From positions 2,976,001 through 3,040,000 of the forward strand of contig NZ_CP070351.1 of assembly GCF_016919385.1 (NCBI RefSeq): DNA of 64,000 bases, given 5' to 3'. Shown piece after piece: positions 9,149 to 18,878 of this stretch (the stretch's first letter is position 1; each line of letters begins with the position of its first letter). The notes under the pieces are model-generated. The model searched no databases. It was given only the letters and a program-made list of their open reading frames with translations, and was not told the origin of the DNA. This DNA comes from Gordonia sp. PDNC005 (GTDB lineage: Bacteria > Actinomycetota > Actinomycetes > Mycobacteriales > Mycobacteriaceae). A program made the translations under genes and the position numbers.

Positions 9149-12100
9149 CTATCGTGCGTCTGCGGGTGCGGCGTTCTCACGGAGCATCGCGAGCACACCA
9201 CCGAGCGCGTCCGGACCGCCCGCAGAGACCGTCGGCAGCAGGCTCATCACGGTCATCGTCAGCAGCGAGTCGCGGTCCGTGCCCGGCATCGCGCCCTCCA
9301 GCGCCTCGATCGTGGACCCGATGTCGCCGAACGTGACCGCGGTGCCGTCGAGTTCGGCGGCGACTGCGCTCGGCGTCGCAGTTGCGGCCTCCGCAACCAG
9401 TTCGGCCAGGCTCCGCTGCGACTCCTCCTCGACCACGGGCTCCGGTCGGTCGTCGAGCTCGATGTCGCCGACGATCACCTCCGGATCCGCGGCGACCGCC
9501 GCAACGACGTGCAGGAACCGATCGACCATCGATTCCGCGGTCGCCTCGTCGAAGAGCTCGGTGGCGTAGATCAGCTGACCGCGGACACCGTCGGCCTCCT
9601 CATGATGCTTCGGGTCACTGGGAAGCTTCGGGTCACTGGGGAACAGTGTCAGCTGAACGTCGACCTTCGCCGACGTGAGCCGTTCGTCCTCGGGACTCAC
9701 AGTCACACCGGCCATCTCCACGACCGGGAACTGCAGATTCTGAAAGACGAACATCGCCTGGAACAGCGACGTGCGCCCGCCGGCCCGGTCGACCGACAGT
9801 CGTTCGACGATGTCGTCGAACGCGACGTCGGAGTTTGCCATGGCCGCGAGATCAGCGACCCGCACCCTGTCGAGAACGTCGATGAAACGCTCCCCCGGCT
9901 CCACTCGGGTGCGGAGCGCGAGAGTGTTGACGAACATGCCGACCAGCCGTTCGACGAGCGGATGGTTCCGGCCCGCGTACGGGGTGCCGATGACGACGTC
10001 GTGCTGCCCGGCCAGTCGCGACAAGAGCACCGCGAATGCGGCGTGCGCGACCATGAAAACCGAGGCGCCTCGCGCCGCAGCGATGTCGTCTAGTGCGCGC
10101 ATCACCCTGTGGTCGATGCTGAAGTCGACGGCCGAACCGGCGAACGACGGCTGCGTCGGCCTGGTCCGGTCAGTCGGCAGGTCCAGACTCGCCGGCGCGT
10201 CGTCGAGCGCATCCTGCCAGAAGTCGAGCTGACGGTCCGCCAGGGTCCGTCCGTCCGCACCGACCGCCGCGAGACGTTCGGCCTGCCAGGCGGCGAAGTC
10301 CGTGTACTGAACGGGCAGCTCGGTCCATGTGGGCTCCGCGCCGTCGACGTGGGAGGCGTACGCCGACATCATGTCGGTGGCGAGCGGTGCGATCGACGCA
10401 CCATCCGCGCTGATGTGATGGATCGACAGCACCAACACGTGGTGCGCGTCGTCCAGACGCAACAGAGCTGCGCGGACGGGGAGGTCGTGCACCACGTCGA
10501 ACCCGCGACCGGTCACCCCGGCGACGGCATCGCCCAGGTCGCCGACAACGTCGACGACTGTCATCTCGATGCGCGCCACCGCCGTCTCCGCGTCGACGAC
10601 AACTTGGACCGGACCGTCACCGACCAGCGGATACACCGTCCGCAACGCTTCGTGACGTCTCACGACGTCACCGAGCGCGGCGCGCATCGCGGATACGTCG
10701 AGAAGCCCGTCTAGACGCAGTGCCATCGCGATGTTGTACGCGGCGGACTCGGGGTCGTTCTGGTTGACGAGCCACATCGAGCGTTGGGTGCCCGAGGTCG
10801 GGACCGGTGCGGTGTCGGTCCTTCGCCGCAGCGGTTCGTCTGTCCCGAACTCGGCACCCGCGAGGAAGGCCGCAAGCTGAGCGGCCGTCGGGTTGTCGAA
10901 TACGTCGCGGAGCGCGATTCTGCGTCCGCGGAGGGAGCCGAGTCGCCCGCTGACGGCGACAGCGGACAACGACGTTCCACCGATGTCGAAGAAACTCTCG
11001 GTGACACTCACACGATCGACGCCGAGTTCAGTCGCGAACACCTCGGCGACCAGCCGTTCGGCGTCGTCCCGTGGCGCGACGAATTCACGCCCCGCAGAGA
11101 AGTCGACCGCAGGAAGAGCCGCGCGGTCGACCTTACCGACCGCGTTTGTCGCAAAAGCGTCGACCGGGACGACGGTGTGCGGAACCAGGTGGGAAGGAAG
11201 CACATCCGTGGCGTGTGCGCGCAGTCCTTCCAGATCGAGGTCGACGCCGTCCCGTGGAGCGACGTACGACACCAGCACGGTGCCACCGGACGGCCCGTCC
11301 ATTCCGACGGTCAATGCCGCGGCGACGTCCGGATGAGAGGTCAGAGCGCCGTCGACCTCGCCCGGTTCGACGCGCATGCCGCGGAGTTTCAGCTGGAAGT
11401 CGGTACGTCCGAGGTACCGTAGGCTTCCGTCGGACAGTCGCGTGACTCGATCACCCGTCCGGTACATCCTGGTGCCCGGTTGTCCGAACGGCGCGGCGAC
11501 GAACCTGCTGGTGGTGAGGTCCGGGCGATCGAGGTAGCCCAGGGCCAGCTGGTCGCCCGTCAGGTAGAGCTCGCCGGAGACTCCTACCGGGACCGGCCGA
11601 AGTCCCCCGTCGAGCACTAGCGCGCCGACGCCGGGGACGACATCGCCGATCGTCACCTCGTCACCGCCGCGCAGCGGCCCCGCGGCCGTCGCCCAGATCG
11701 TCGACTCCGTCGGACCGTACAGGTTGAAGAACCGCCGCCCCGCGGACGCCCAGCGTTCCACCAGGTCCGGGGGGCATGCCTCCCCCACGCTGATCACCGT
11801 CTGCAGGCTGGGAAGCGTCGCGGGGTCGAGGCCCGCCATCACCGACGGCGTCATCACCGCGTGAGTGACTGCGCCTCGGGAGATCACGTCGACGAGTTCG
11901 TCGCCCGCGAACACTTCCGGAGGGCTCACAACGAGGGCCGCTCCGGAGCACAGAGCCATCGTGATCTCGAATACCGACGCATCGAAACTCTGCGCCGCGA
12001 CCTGCAACACCGAACTCGCCTGGTCGAGGCCGAGGATCGCACGCTGGTTCTCGATCAGGTTGGCCAGACCCCGATGACTGACGACCGCCGCCTTCGGTTT

Positions 12101-15100
12101 GCCCGTCGATCCGGACGTGTAGATGAGGTATGCGACATCGTCTGCCCGGACTGCGCGACGCAACTCGCCCGGTGCGACCGCAGCGTCGGGTCCGGTGATG
12201 TCCGGGCCCATGATCGGGAGCCAGTCGACGGTACCGACCGGGGACGAACCAAGCCCGAGGATCGCACCCGAGTCGGCGAGTATCTCCACTCGACGTTCAT
12301 CGGGCAGTGCCGGATCGACGCTCACGAAAGCGGCGCCGGTCCGCGTCACCGCGACCAATCCGACCACCGCTGCGACACTGCGCGGCTCGCTGACGGCGAT
12401 CACATCTCCCGGTCCGACGCCCCGGTCGAGAAGTGTCCGTGCCAGACGATGTGATGCCGCGTCGAACTCAGCGCGAGTCAGGCTCACTGTCCCGTCCGAC
12501 ACCGCGCCCGGTGTCGTGGCCCCGTGAAGATCCCAGAGTTCCCCGAGCGGGACCGCGGCGACTGCCGGGCTCGCCGACCGGGTGAGCGCAGCGAAGGACC
12601 GCTGGTCGACGATGTCGAACGCGCCGACCGGCACCTCGAGCGAGGCGTCGACGAACTGACCGAGCACCCGCAGTACTGCTCTGCCGAACCACCGGGCGGT
12701 GGCCTCATCGAACAGGTCCGTCGCGTAGGAGATCTCGAATGCGAGTTCGTCGGCCCTCTCGACGACGGTCACGGACACGTCGTACTTGGCCGCAGGCACT
12801 CGGGCGTCGAGGATCTCGAATCCCGTGGTGTCGCCGGCGAAAGCAGACGCCGTGTCGGTGAGCATCGTCAGACCGACCTGGAAGAGCGGGGTGTGCGCGG
12901 CGGATCGTGCCGGCGCGAGCGCCTCCACCACTTTTTCGAAGGGCACCGTCGCCCGGGCCATCGCGCGGGCACGGACTCGGTGCGCATCGCGTAGGAAGTC
13001 GCCGAGCACTGTTCGTTCGGAGACTCGTGTGCGCAGCACCACGGTGTCGATGAACATGCCGACGAGCCTGTTCAGCCTGTCGTCTCGCCGGCCGTCTACG
13101 GCGACGCCGACGGCGATGTCCGATGTTCCGCTGCATCGGGCGAGTACAACCGCTATCGCGGCGTGGATCACCGAGAAAGGGGTGACGCCCGCGGTCTTCG
13201 CGAGGTCTCGGACGCCGTTCGTCAAGACTCCGTCGGAGATGAGGTCGACGTAGCCGCCGCGTCCGCTGGCGACCGCAGGTCGCGGACGATCGGTCGGGAG
13301 CGGCAGCAATTCGGGTAGGTCGGCGAGTTCGACGCGCCAGAAGTCGAGGTCGTCGGCGACGGTCGTCGAGCCCACCCCGGCGAGATGCTCCTCCTGCCAC
13401 AGCGCATAGTCGGCGTACTGGAGGCCATCCGCGTCGAGATCGGGCGCATGACCGGCCCGCCGGGCGGCGTAAGCGGCCCCGAGGTCGCTGATCAGCGGAA
13501 TCAACGACTGTCCGTCTGCCGCGATGTGATGGACGACGACGACGAGCACGTACCCGCGGTCGTCACGGATCAGTCGCGCTCGAAACCCGGCTTCTACCGT
13601 GAGGTCGAATCCGGCGTCGGCGATCGCCCTGATCGCGACGTCGATGTCGTCGACCTCGGTCGGCCGCATGTCGATCGCCCGGCGGACGCTCGAGACGTCG
13701 TCGATCACTTGGACCTGTGTCCCGTCGTCGACGGTCACGAACCGCGTCCGAAGAATTTCGTGGCGGCTCACGACATCGCGGACCGCCTCGGCGAGCGCGT
13801 CGACTGCGACGTCGTTTCCGAGTCGAACGGCTCCGGGCATGTTGTAGGTCGCCGACGTCGGATCGATCTGGTTGACCAACCACAGTCGAGACTGCGCCGT
13901 CGACAGCGGGATCCGACTCGGTCGGGGATCGATTCGCACGAGCGGTGAGTCGGCGTCGTGGTCCGTGTGGATCGCACCAGCGGCCAGTTCTGCGAGATCC
14001 GCGGCCTCGAACACGTCGGTCAGTCGGAGGTCCACACCGAGACCGTCACGCGCCCGCGTGACGAGCCGTGCGGCGACGAGCGAATTGCCGCCCAATTCGA
14101 AGAGGTTGTCACGACGGCCCACTTGATCGACCCCGAGGACGTCCGCGATGATTCCCGCGAGTTCCATCTCTATCTCGGTCTGGGGCGGCTCGTACGCCGC
14201 CGTCCTCAGCACTGGCGCCGGGAGTGCACGTCGGTCGGTCTTACCGGACGAGTTGAGTGGGAAATCGTCGAGCACCACTACCGCGGTGGGCACCATGTGC
14301 GACGGCAGCCTCCGCCGACTCCACGCGAGGAGCTCGGGCTCCGCGGTGGTCGCCGAACCGACCTTCACGTAACCGACGAGCGTCGGTGTGGCCGCGACGT
14401 CGGCTCGGACGACTGCGACGGCCGCGTCGACGGCCGGGTGATCGACGAGGACGGCCTCGACTTCACCGAGTTCAACACGCTGGCCTCGGATCTTCACCTG
14501 GAAGTCGGTACGGCCGAGATAGTCCAGGCCGCCTTCCGCGTTCCACCGAACGAGGTCGCCCGTCCGATACATCCGAGTCCCGGACGGTCCCGTCGGGCAC
14601 GCGACGAACCGTTCACTCGTGAGTCCCGTGCGCCCCACGTACCCGTGTGCGAGTTGTACGCCGGTCAGATACAGCTCACCGGGCACCCCCGGCGGAACCG
14701 GAACCAAGCGGTCGTCGAGGACGAGCGCCCCGGTGTTGGGCACCGGGGTCCCGATCGGCGGCATCGTCACACCGTGTGCCACACGGTGTTCGGTGACGTC
14801 GACGGCCGCCTCCGTCGGGCCGTACAGATTGACGAGGTCGACGGTTCCGCCGCTGAGCACCTGGTCGGCCGTGTTTCCGGTAAGTGCTTCGCCCGAAGTG
14901 AAGATCCGTCGAACGGTGTCGGGAAACAGCGTCTCGTCCATCGGCCTGGATGCGCGGTCGTCGAGATAAACGTCGAGCATCGACGGCACGAAGTGCAGCA
15001 CCGTCACACTCTCCTCCGACATCACCCGATTGAGATAGATCGGGTCGCGATGCCCGTCCGGCTTCGCGATCACGATCGTCGCGCCCACTGCAAGCGGCCA

Positions 15101-17059
15101 GAACAGCTCCCATACGGACACGTCGAACGTGTACGGCGTCTTGTACAGAACGTTGTCGTCCGCTGTCAGCGGGTAATGCTCTTCGGTCCAGGCGAGGCGG
15201 TTGATCACCGCGTCGTGTGGCACCTGCACGCCCTTCGGGACACCGGTTGAGCCCGAGGTGAAGATGACGTACGCGGCGGCGTTCCCCGGAACCGACACCG
15301 TGTCGACGGGTCGGTGCCGTCGACTCCCGAGGACGAAGTCCGGATCGATGACGATCACCGCTTCGGATGCGTTGGTGACGAGGTCTCGGCGGTCCTGAGG
15401 ATGTGTCGGATCGACGGGAACGTACGCTGCGCCGACGGTGACCACTGCGTACACGGCTGCGAGTTGGTCGATTCCGCGGTCGAGCGACACGACCACCCGA
15501 TCGCCAGGTCGCACGCCGTCGGCGACCAGCCTTCCGGCGAGCCGTCGCCGACGAAGGTCGAACTCCGCGTAAGTCAGCTGGGTACCGTCGAACCTCAATG
15601 CGACGGCGTCCGGGTTCTCGGCGACCCGGCGTTCGAATCGCTCGAGGAGATTCCTGCCCGCCGAGGAGTAGTCGACTGCCGGCCCGGAACTGTTCCTCTC
15701 GAGAGCGGCGACGTCGGCGGGCAGCAGCAAGTCGACCTCGCCGATGCTCGTCTCCGGACATGCGACGGCCCGTTCGAAGAACGCGAGGAAACGATCGACG
15801 TGTACGGCCAGTTCCGATTCCGTGTACAGGTGCGGATTGCCGTGCAGATCCACAAAGACCGGGGCAGTCGGGCTCGCTTGATAGAAGTTGACTCGCAGGT
15901 CTTCGAGGATTCCTGACGAGAGAATGTGGTACTCGACGTCGGCGCCCGTGATGGCGATCGGTTTGTCGAAGAACACCATGTTGACGATCGGCCCGAACGA
16001 CGCCGTCGCCGCATCACGCATCCCCGCGTCGAGACGGATGTCCTCGAAGCGATAGCGCTGATGCCTCAAGACACCGGTCAACTCGAGTTGAATCTGTGCG
16101 ATCAGTTCATGGAGGGAGGCGTCTGCCGCGGCGCTGGCACGAACGGGGAGCATGTTCGACACCATGCCGCTGGCCCGCTTGGTCTTGGCTGTCGAACGTC
16201 CGGTCACCGGGACGCTCAGCACAACTTCGTCCGTCCCCGTCATCCGGGCGAGGTAGGCGGAGAAGCCCGCCGTGAGAAGCACCGCAAGCGAACTGGACTG
16301 CTCGGCGGCGAGTTCGGCGAGGCGTTGTTGGAAGGTCTCGTTGATCATTCGGCCCGCCACCAGATTGATCGGCGACAGGGGCGCGGTGGCGGCATGCTGG
16401 GCCAGCGTGACCCGTTCGGGCAGATCGGCGGCGCGCTCCACCCAGTACGCGCGGTCGCGGTCGCGTCGAGACCCGGTCGAATAGGCGATGTCGTCGTCGA
16501 CGAGTTCCGCGAGATCAGCGTGGGGTTTCGGCTGGAAATCCTCGCCCGCCACTGACGCGTTGTAGCGCTCGACCATGCGCAGCGTGCTGTTGAGAGCTGC
16601 GTAGCCGTCGAGCAGCACGTGATGGCCGCGGAGATACCAGAAGGCACGTCCGTCTTCGATACGGATGAGGACGGACCTGGCCAACGACGTTGTGGCGAGC
16701 AACTCCACTGGACGCCGATAGTCGGTGTTCATCCATTCCAGTGCTTCGGCGACCGGGTCCTCGGCCGTGCGCATGTCGAGCACTTCGAGCGTGAAATGCA
16801 TCGAGTAGTCGACAGTCTGCATCGGCGTTCCGTCGATGTCGACGATACGGGTGTACGCACTCTGGAGTTCACGCGCGGACTCGTCGTGAATTCGGATGAG
16901 CAGCTCGATGTCGAGGGAGCGGTCACGATCGCGGATGTCGAGGTACTGGCAGACGTTCACCGAGTAGTCGGGCGACATGTTCTCGGCGAACCACATGCCG
17001 CGTTGCGCAGCAGTCAGCGGCAACATCGGGCCGGCGGCCCCGCTGCTCGTCTCACTCAT
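9149..17059 (-). CDS. Non-ribosomal peptide synthetase, first subunit
   Basis: A 2636-residue cytoplasmic megasynthase. I start it at the ATG at 17059 (MSETSSG), which has an AGAGGTGAAGGA ribosome site, rather than the upstream ATG at 17128. Rough domain order: C 10-450 with HHVLLDG; A 470-990; PCP 1005-1075 with GGNSL; C 1090-1520 with HHIAADGQS; A 1540-2030; PCP 2045-2120 with GGTSL; C 2130-2550 with HHISADGAS; then an ~80-residue tail. The first A domain reads DVWHFSLVDK, the classical serine code. The second reads about DAFVIVLIWK, which I cannot assign. The N-terminal C domain with no A-PCP before it suggests a starter condensation (N-acylation) or an acceptor of an upstream carrier. The protein ends after a C domain, so module three is completed by the A-PCP at the start of the next gene. 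The ABC exporter just upstream on the same strand probably exports the product. Confidence 0.95.
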   Translation of the reverse strand: MSETSSGAAGPMLPLTAAQRGMWFAENMSPDYSVNVCQYLDIRDRDRSLDIELLIRIHDESARELQSAYTRIVDIDGTPMQTVDYSMHFTLEVLDMRTAEDPVAEALEWMNTDYRRPVELLATTSLARSVLIRIEDGRAFWYLRGHHVLLDGYAALNSTLRMVERYNASVAGEDFQPKPHADLAELVDDDIAYSTGSRRDRDRAYWVERAADLPERVTLAQHAATAPLSPINLVAGRMINETFQQRLAELAAEQSSSLAVLLTAGFSAYLARMTGTDEVVLSVPVTGRSTAKTKRASGMVSNMLPVRASAAADASLHELIAQIQLELTGVLRHQRYRFEDIRLDAGMRDAATASFGPIVNMVFFDKPIAITGADVEYHILSSGILEDLRVNFYQASPTAPVFVDLHGNPHLYTESELAVHVDRFLAFFERAVACPETSIGEVDLLLPADVAALERNSSGPAVDYSSAGRNLLERFERRVAENPDAVALRFDGTQLTYAEFDLRRRRLAGRLVADGVRPGDRVVVSLDRGIDQLAAVYAVVTVGAAYVPVDPTHPQDRRDLVTNASEAVIVIDPDFVLGSRRHRPVDTVSVPGNAAAYVIFTSGSTGVPKGVQVPHDAVINRLAWTEEHYPLTADDNVLYKTPYTFDVSVWELFWPLAVGATIVIAKPDGHRDPIYLNRVMSEESVTVLHFVPSMLDVYLDDRASRPMDETLFPDTVRRIFTSGEALTGNTADQVLSGGTVDLVNLYGPTEAAVDVTEHRVAHGVTMPPIGTPVPNTGALVLDDRLVPVPPGVPGELYLTGVQLAHGYVGRTGLTSERFVACPTGPSGTRMYRTGDLVRWNAEGGLDYLGRTDFQVKIRGQRVELGEVEAVLVDHPAVDAAVAVVRADVAATPTLVGYVKVGSATTAEPELLAWSRRRLPSHMVPTAVVVLDDFPLNSSGKTDRRALPAPVLRTAAYEPPQTEIEMELAGIIADVLGVDQVGRRDNLFELGGNSLVAARLVTRARDGLGVDLRLTDVFEAADLAELAAGAIHTDHDADSPLVRIDPRPSRIPLSTAQSRLWLVNQIDPTSATYNMPGAVRLGNDVAVDALAEAVRDVVSRHEILRTRFVTVDDGTQVQVIDDVSSVRRAIDMRPTEVDDIDVAIRAIADAGFDLTVEAGFRARLIRDDRGYVLVVVVHHIAADGQSLIPLISDLGAAYAARRAGHAPDLDADGLQYADYALWQEEHLAGVGSTTVADDLDFWRVELADLPELLPLPTDRPRPAVASGRGGYVDLISDGVLTNGVRDLAKTAGVTPFSVIHAAIAVVLARCSGTSDIAVGVAVDGRRDDRLNRLVGMFIDTVVLRTRVSERTVLGDFLRDAHRVRARAMARATVPFEKVVEALAPARSAAHTPLFQVGLTMLTDTASAFAGDTTGFEILDARVPAAKYDVSVTVVERADELAFEISYATDLFDEATARWFGRAVLRVLGQFVDASLEVPVGAFDIVDQRSFAALTRSASPAVAAVPLGELWDLHGATTPGAVSDGTVSLTRAEFDAASHRLARTLLDRGVGPGDVIAVSEPRSVAAVVGLVAVTRTGAAFVSVDPALPDERRVEILADSGAILGLGSSPVGTVDWLPIMGPDITGPDAAVAPGELRRAVRADDVAYLIYTSGSTGKPKAAVVSHRGLANLIENQRAILGLDQASSVLQVAAQSFDASVFEITMALCSGAALVVSPPEVFAGDELVDVISRGAVTHAVMTPSVMAGLDPATLPSLQTVISVGEACPPDLVERWASAGRRFFNLYGPTESTIWATAAGPLRGGDEVTIGDVVPGVGALVLDGGLRPVPVGVSGELYLTGDQLALGYLDRPDLTTSRFVAAPFGQPGTRMYRTGDRVTRLSDGSLRYLGRTDFQLKLRGMRVEPGEVDGALTSHPDVAAALTVGMDGPSGGTVLVSYVAPRDGVDLDLEGLRAHATDVLPSHLVPHTVVPVDAFATNAVGKVDRAALPAVDFSAGREFVAPRDDAERLVAEVFATELGVDRVSVTESFFDIGGTSLSAVAVSGRLGSLRGRRIALRDVFDNPTAAQLAAFLAGAEFGTDEPLRRRTDTAPVPTSGTQRSMWLVNQNDPESAAYNIAMALRLDGLLDVSAMRAALGDVVRRHEALRTVYPLVGDGPVQVVVDAETAVARIEMTVVDVVGDLGDAVAGVTGRGFDVVHDLPVRAALLRLDDAHHVLVLSIHHISADGASIAPLATDMMSAYASHVDGAEPTWTELPVQYTDFAAWQAERLAAVGADGRTLADRQLDFWQDALDDAPASLDLPTDRTRPTQPSFAGSAVDFSIDHRVMRALDDIAAARGASVFMVAHAAFAVLLSRLAGQHDVVIGTPYAGRNHPLVERLVGMFVNTLALRTRVEPGERFIDVLDRVRVADLAAMANSDVAFDDIVERLSVDRAGGRTSLFQAMFVFQNLQFPVVEMAGVTVSPEDERLTSAKVDVQLTLFPSDPKLPSDPKHHEEADGVRGQLIYATELFDEATAESMVDRFLHVVAAVAADPEVIVGDIELDDRPEPVVEEESQRSLAELVAEAATATPSAVAAELDGTAVTFGDIGSTIEALEGAMPGTDRDSLLTMTVMSLLPTVSAGGPDALGGVLAMLRENAAPADAR

Positions 17060-17238
17060 CTGTCCTTCACCTCTCCGCTTGTGCGCCGTCTGCACTGCCT
17101 GTGCCCGATCATCTGACCGGACCACCATCGCCTTCTCTCCTGCTCACTCGATCGGAGGACCAGTTCCTCTCCATCCAGCTAATTCCATCGTGACCGTTGC
17201 ATACCCCGAAACGCTCAGAATCACGCCGCCTCGCCATG

Positions 17239-18063
17239 TCATCTGTTCGTGGCCGCCTTCCGGTAACCGACAAGTGCCGGATAGAGACTCAATCCAACAA
17301 AAAGGGCGGCCCACACCGTGAGTTTGATCAGCGGAGCTGTTATCTCACCACCCGCGGCGAGAGCGCGCATCAACTCGATTCCCGGAGTCATCGGCTGATT
17401 CGCAACGATCGGCTGCAGCCACCCGGGGTATCCCTCTACCGGCGAGAATCCGGAATTGAAGAACATCAAGACGCTCATGAACAGCCCCAGGAACTGCACC
17501 AATGGCGCACCGGGCGGCGAGTTCACAGCGAGCGCGAGGACAAAGACCGCGTATGCCGCTCCGAAGACGATGGGCACGCAGATCAGTCCGATCGCCGCCA
17601 CCGGGCCTTGGGTGAACCTGAATCCCATCGCGTATCCGACTGCGAGCAGCACCAGGGTGAGAACGAAGATCCGCACCATCTCGGAGGCCACTCGCGAGGT
17701 CAGGTCGGCTGCGCGGTGAATGGGAAGCACGTACAGGCGAGCGAGCAGCCCGGTCGCGCCCTCCTTGTTCAGACGGACCGCCGACACCATCGACCCGCCC
17801 ATCGCGCCGATGAGAATCATCAGAGGCACCGTGCCGTAGAGACTGTTCTGGCCGGTAGCGTCGCCGACAGCGTCGCCGAGGACCACTTTCATCAACACCA
17901 TGGAGAGACCGGGAACGATCACGGACTGCAGAACGGTCGGCACGTCTCGCACGTACACGAGCAACTGACGCCAGGTCAGCACCGCACTGTGGGTGAGCCA
18001 GGCGCGTACAGAGGACTCTCTCGCCACTGGTTTCGTCTGGACGATCTCGTCGACGGCGGTCAT
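17239..18063 (-). CDS. ABC-2 type export permease, DrrC-like
   Basis: A 274-residue inner-membrane permease with about six hydrophobic segments (first near 45-65, last near 243-265). The cytoplasmic N-terminus starts MTAVDEIVQTKPV. It belongs to the ABC-2 permease family of daunorubicin/PDIM-type exporters, which move lipophilic products with a separate ATPase. I use the ATG at 18063 because it overlaps the stop of the previous permease (ATGA), the usual sign of translational coupling; a longer frame to 18240 would run into that gene. The NRPS start is 179 bases downstream on the same strand, so export of the NRPS product is the likely role. This is inferred from context, not substrate evidence. 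Confidence 0.88.
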   Translation of the reverse strand: MTAVDEIVQTKPVARESSVRAWLTHSAVLTWRQLLVYVRDVPTVLQSVIVPGLSMVLMKVVLGDAVGDATGQNSLYGTVPLMILIGAMGGSMVSAVRLNKEGATGLLARLYVLPIHRAADLTSRVASEMVRIFVLTLVLLAVGYAMGFRFTQGPVAAIGLICVPIVFGAAYAVFVLALAVNSPPGAPLVQFLGLFMSVLMFFNSGFSPVEGYPGWLQPIVANQPMTPGIELMRALAAGGEITAPLIKLTVWAALFVGLSLYPALVGYRKAATNR

Positions 18064-18878
18064 CCGCGGGCCTTCCTGACACCCGCTCGGATCATCAGGA
18101 CCGCGGCGATCGCAATGCCGACGCACCAGAAGACGGTGGGCGCGGCGACCGACCAGGTGAGGGGATCGGGCGAGTCCGCGACGCGCATCACCTGGACGAA
18201 CTGCGAGATGGGCTGATTTCGCGCGAACGGTTGGATCCATTCGGGAAACCGCGACTCGGGGACGAAGCCGGTCGATGCCATGCCGAGGATCATCGTGGGG
18301 AATCCGAGTATCTGGCTGGTGGCCTCAGGACTGTTGGCCACCAGACCGAGCCCGTCGGACAGCAGTGCCAAGAGCATTCCGATTCCGAGCGTCAGAATGA
18401 AGAGCGTCGCCGTGCCGGTGAACCCACCATTGGGACGCCAGCCGATCAGAAGGCACGCGACCACGCCGCAGATCATGGAGACGAGAAGCAACGCGACGTT
18501 GGTGACGACTCGCGCGGCGAGAGGCACCCAGCCGGGCATCGGCAACACCCGGAAGCGGGTGTTGATGCCCTGGCTGACGTCGAAAGCCGCCCGCATCGCG
18601 GCCGACGTCGCCGCGAAACTCATCGCCTGCAACAGGATGATGGGCATGAGGAACGTGCCGTAGTCCATCCCCGGAGTCGAGTCCATGACCTTGCGCAGAG
18701 GCAGATAGAAGCAGAGCGCCAGAAAGGCGGGCGCCACGAAGGCGAAGACGAACTCGCCGTTGCGCAGCACCTTGAGCAGACCACGACTGGTCAGGGTCTG
18801 CCACTGTCGAAGAGTTCGCGTGCCGGTCGACAGCGGGACGGAATCGGTGATCGCAGGAGGATCAGCCTGTGCGGTCAC
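18060..18878 (-). CDS. ABC-2 type export permease, DrrB-like
   Basis: A 272-residue membrane protein of the ABC-2 permease family. A ~45-residue cytoplasmic lead (TLTSRGLLKVLRNGE) is followed by about six hydrophobic stretches, the last near the C-terminus (VFWCVGIAIAAVLMIRAG). It starts 4 bases inside the end of the ATPase gene and its own stop overlaps the next permease, so the three exporter genes form a tightly coupled operon. Two different permease subunits with one ATPase is the DrrA-DrrB-DrrC layout found next to polyketide and NRPS lipid loci in mycobacteria. Confidence 0.88.
   Translation of the reverse strand: MTAQADPPAITDSVPLSTGTRTLRQWQTLTSRGLLKVLRNGEFVFAFVAPAFLALCFYLPLRKVMDSTPGMDYGTFLMPIILLQAMSFAATSAAMRAAFDVSQGINTRFRVLPMPGWVPLAARVVTNVALLLVSMICGVVACLLIGWRPNGGFTGTATLFILTLGIGMLLALLSDGLGLVANSPEATSQILGFPTMILGMASTGFVPESRFPEWIQPFARNQPISQFVQVMRVADSPDPLTWSVAAPTVFWCVGIAIAAVLMIRAGVRKARG

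Noticed and set aside
9119..9151. Possible frameshift joining the two NRPS genes
   Set aside because: A stop codon, a good ribosome site and a GTG start occupy the gap, and both ends carry complete tails; I keep two genes but note the check in the findings.
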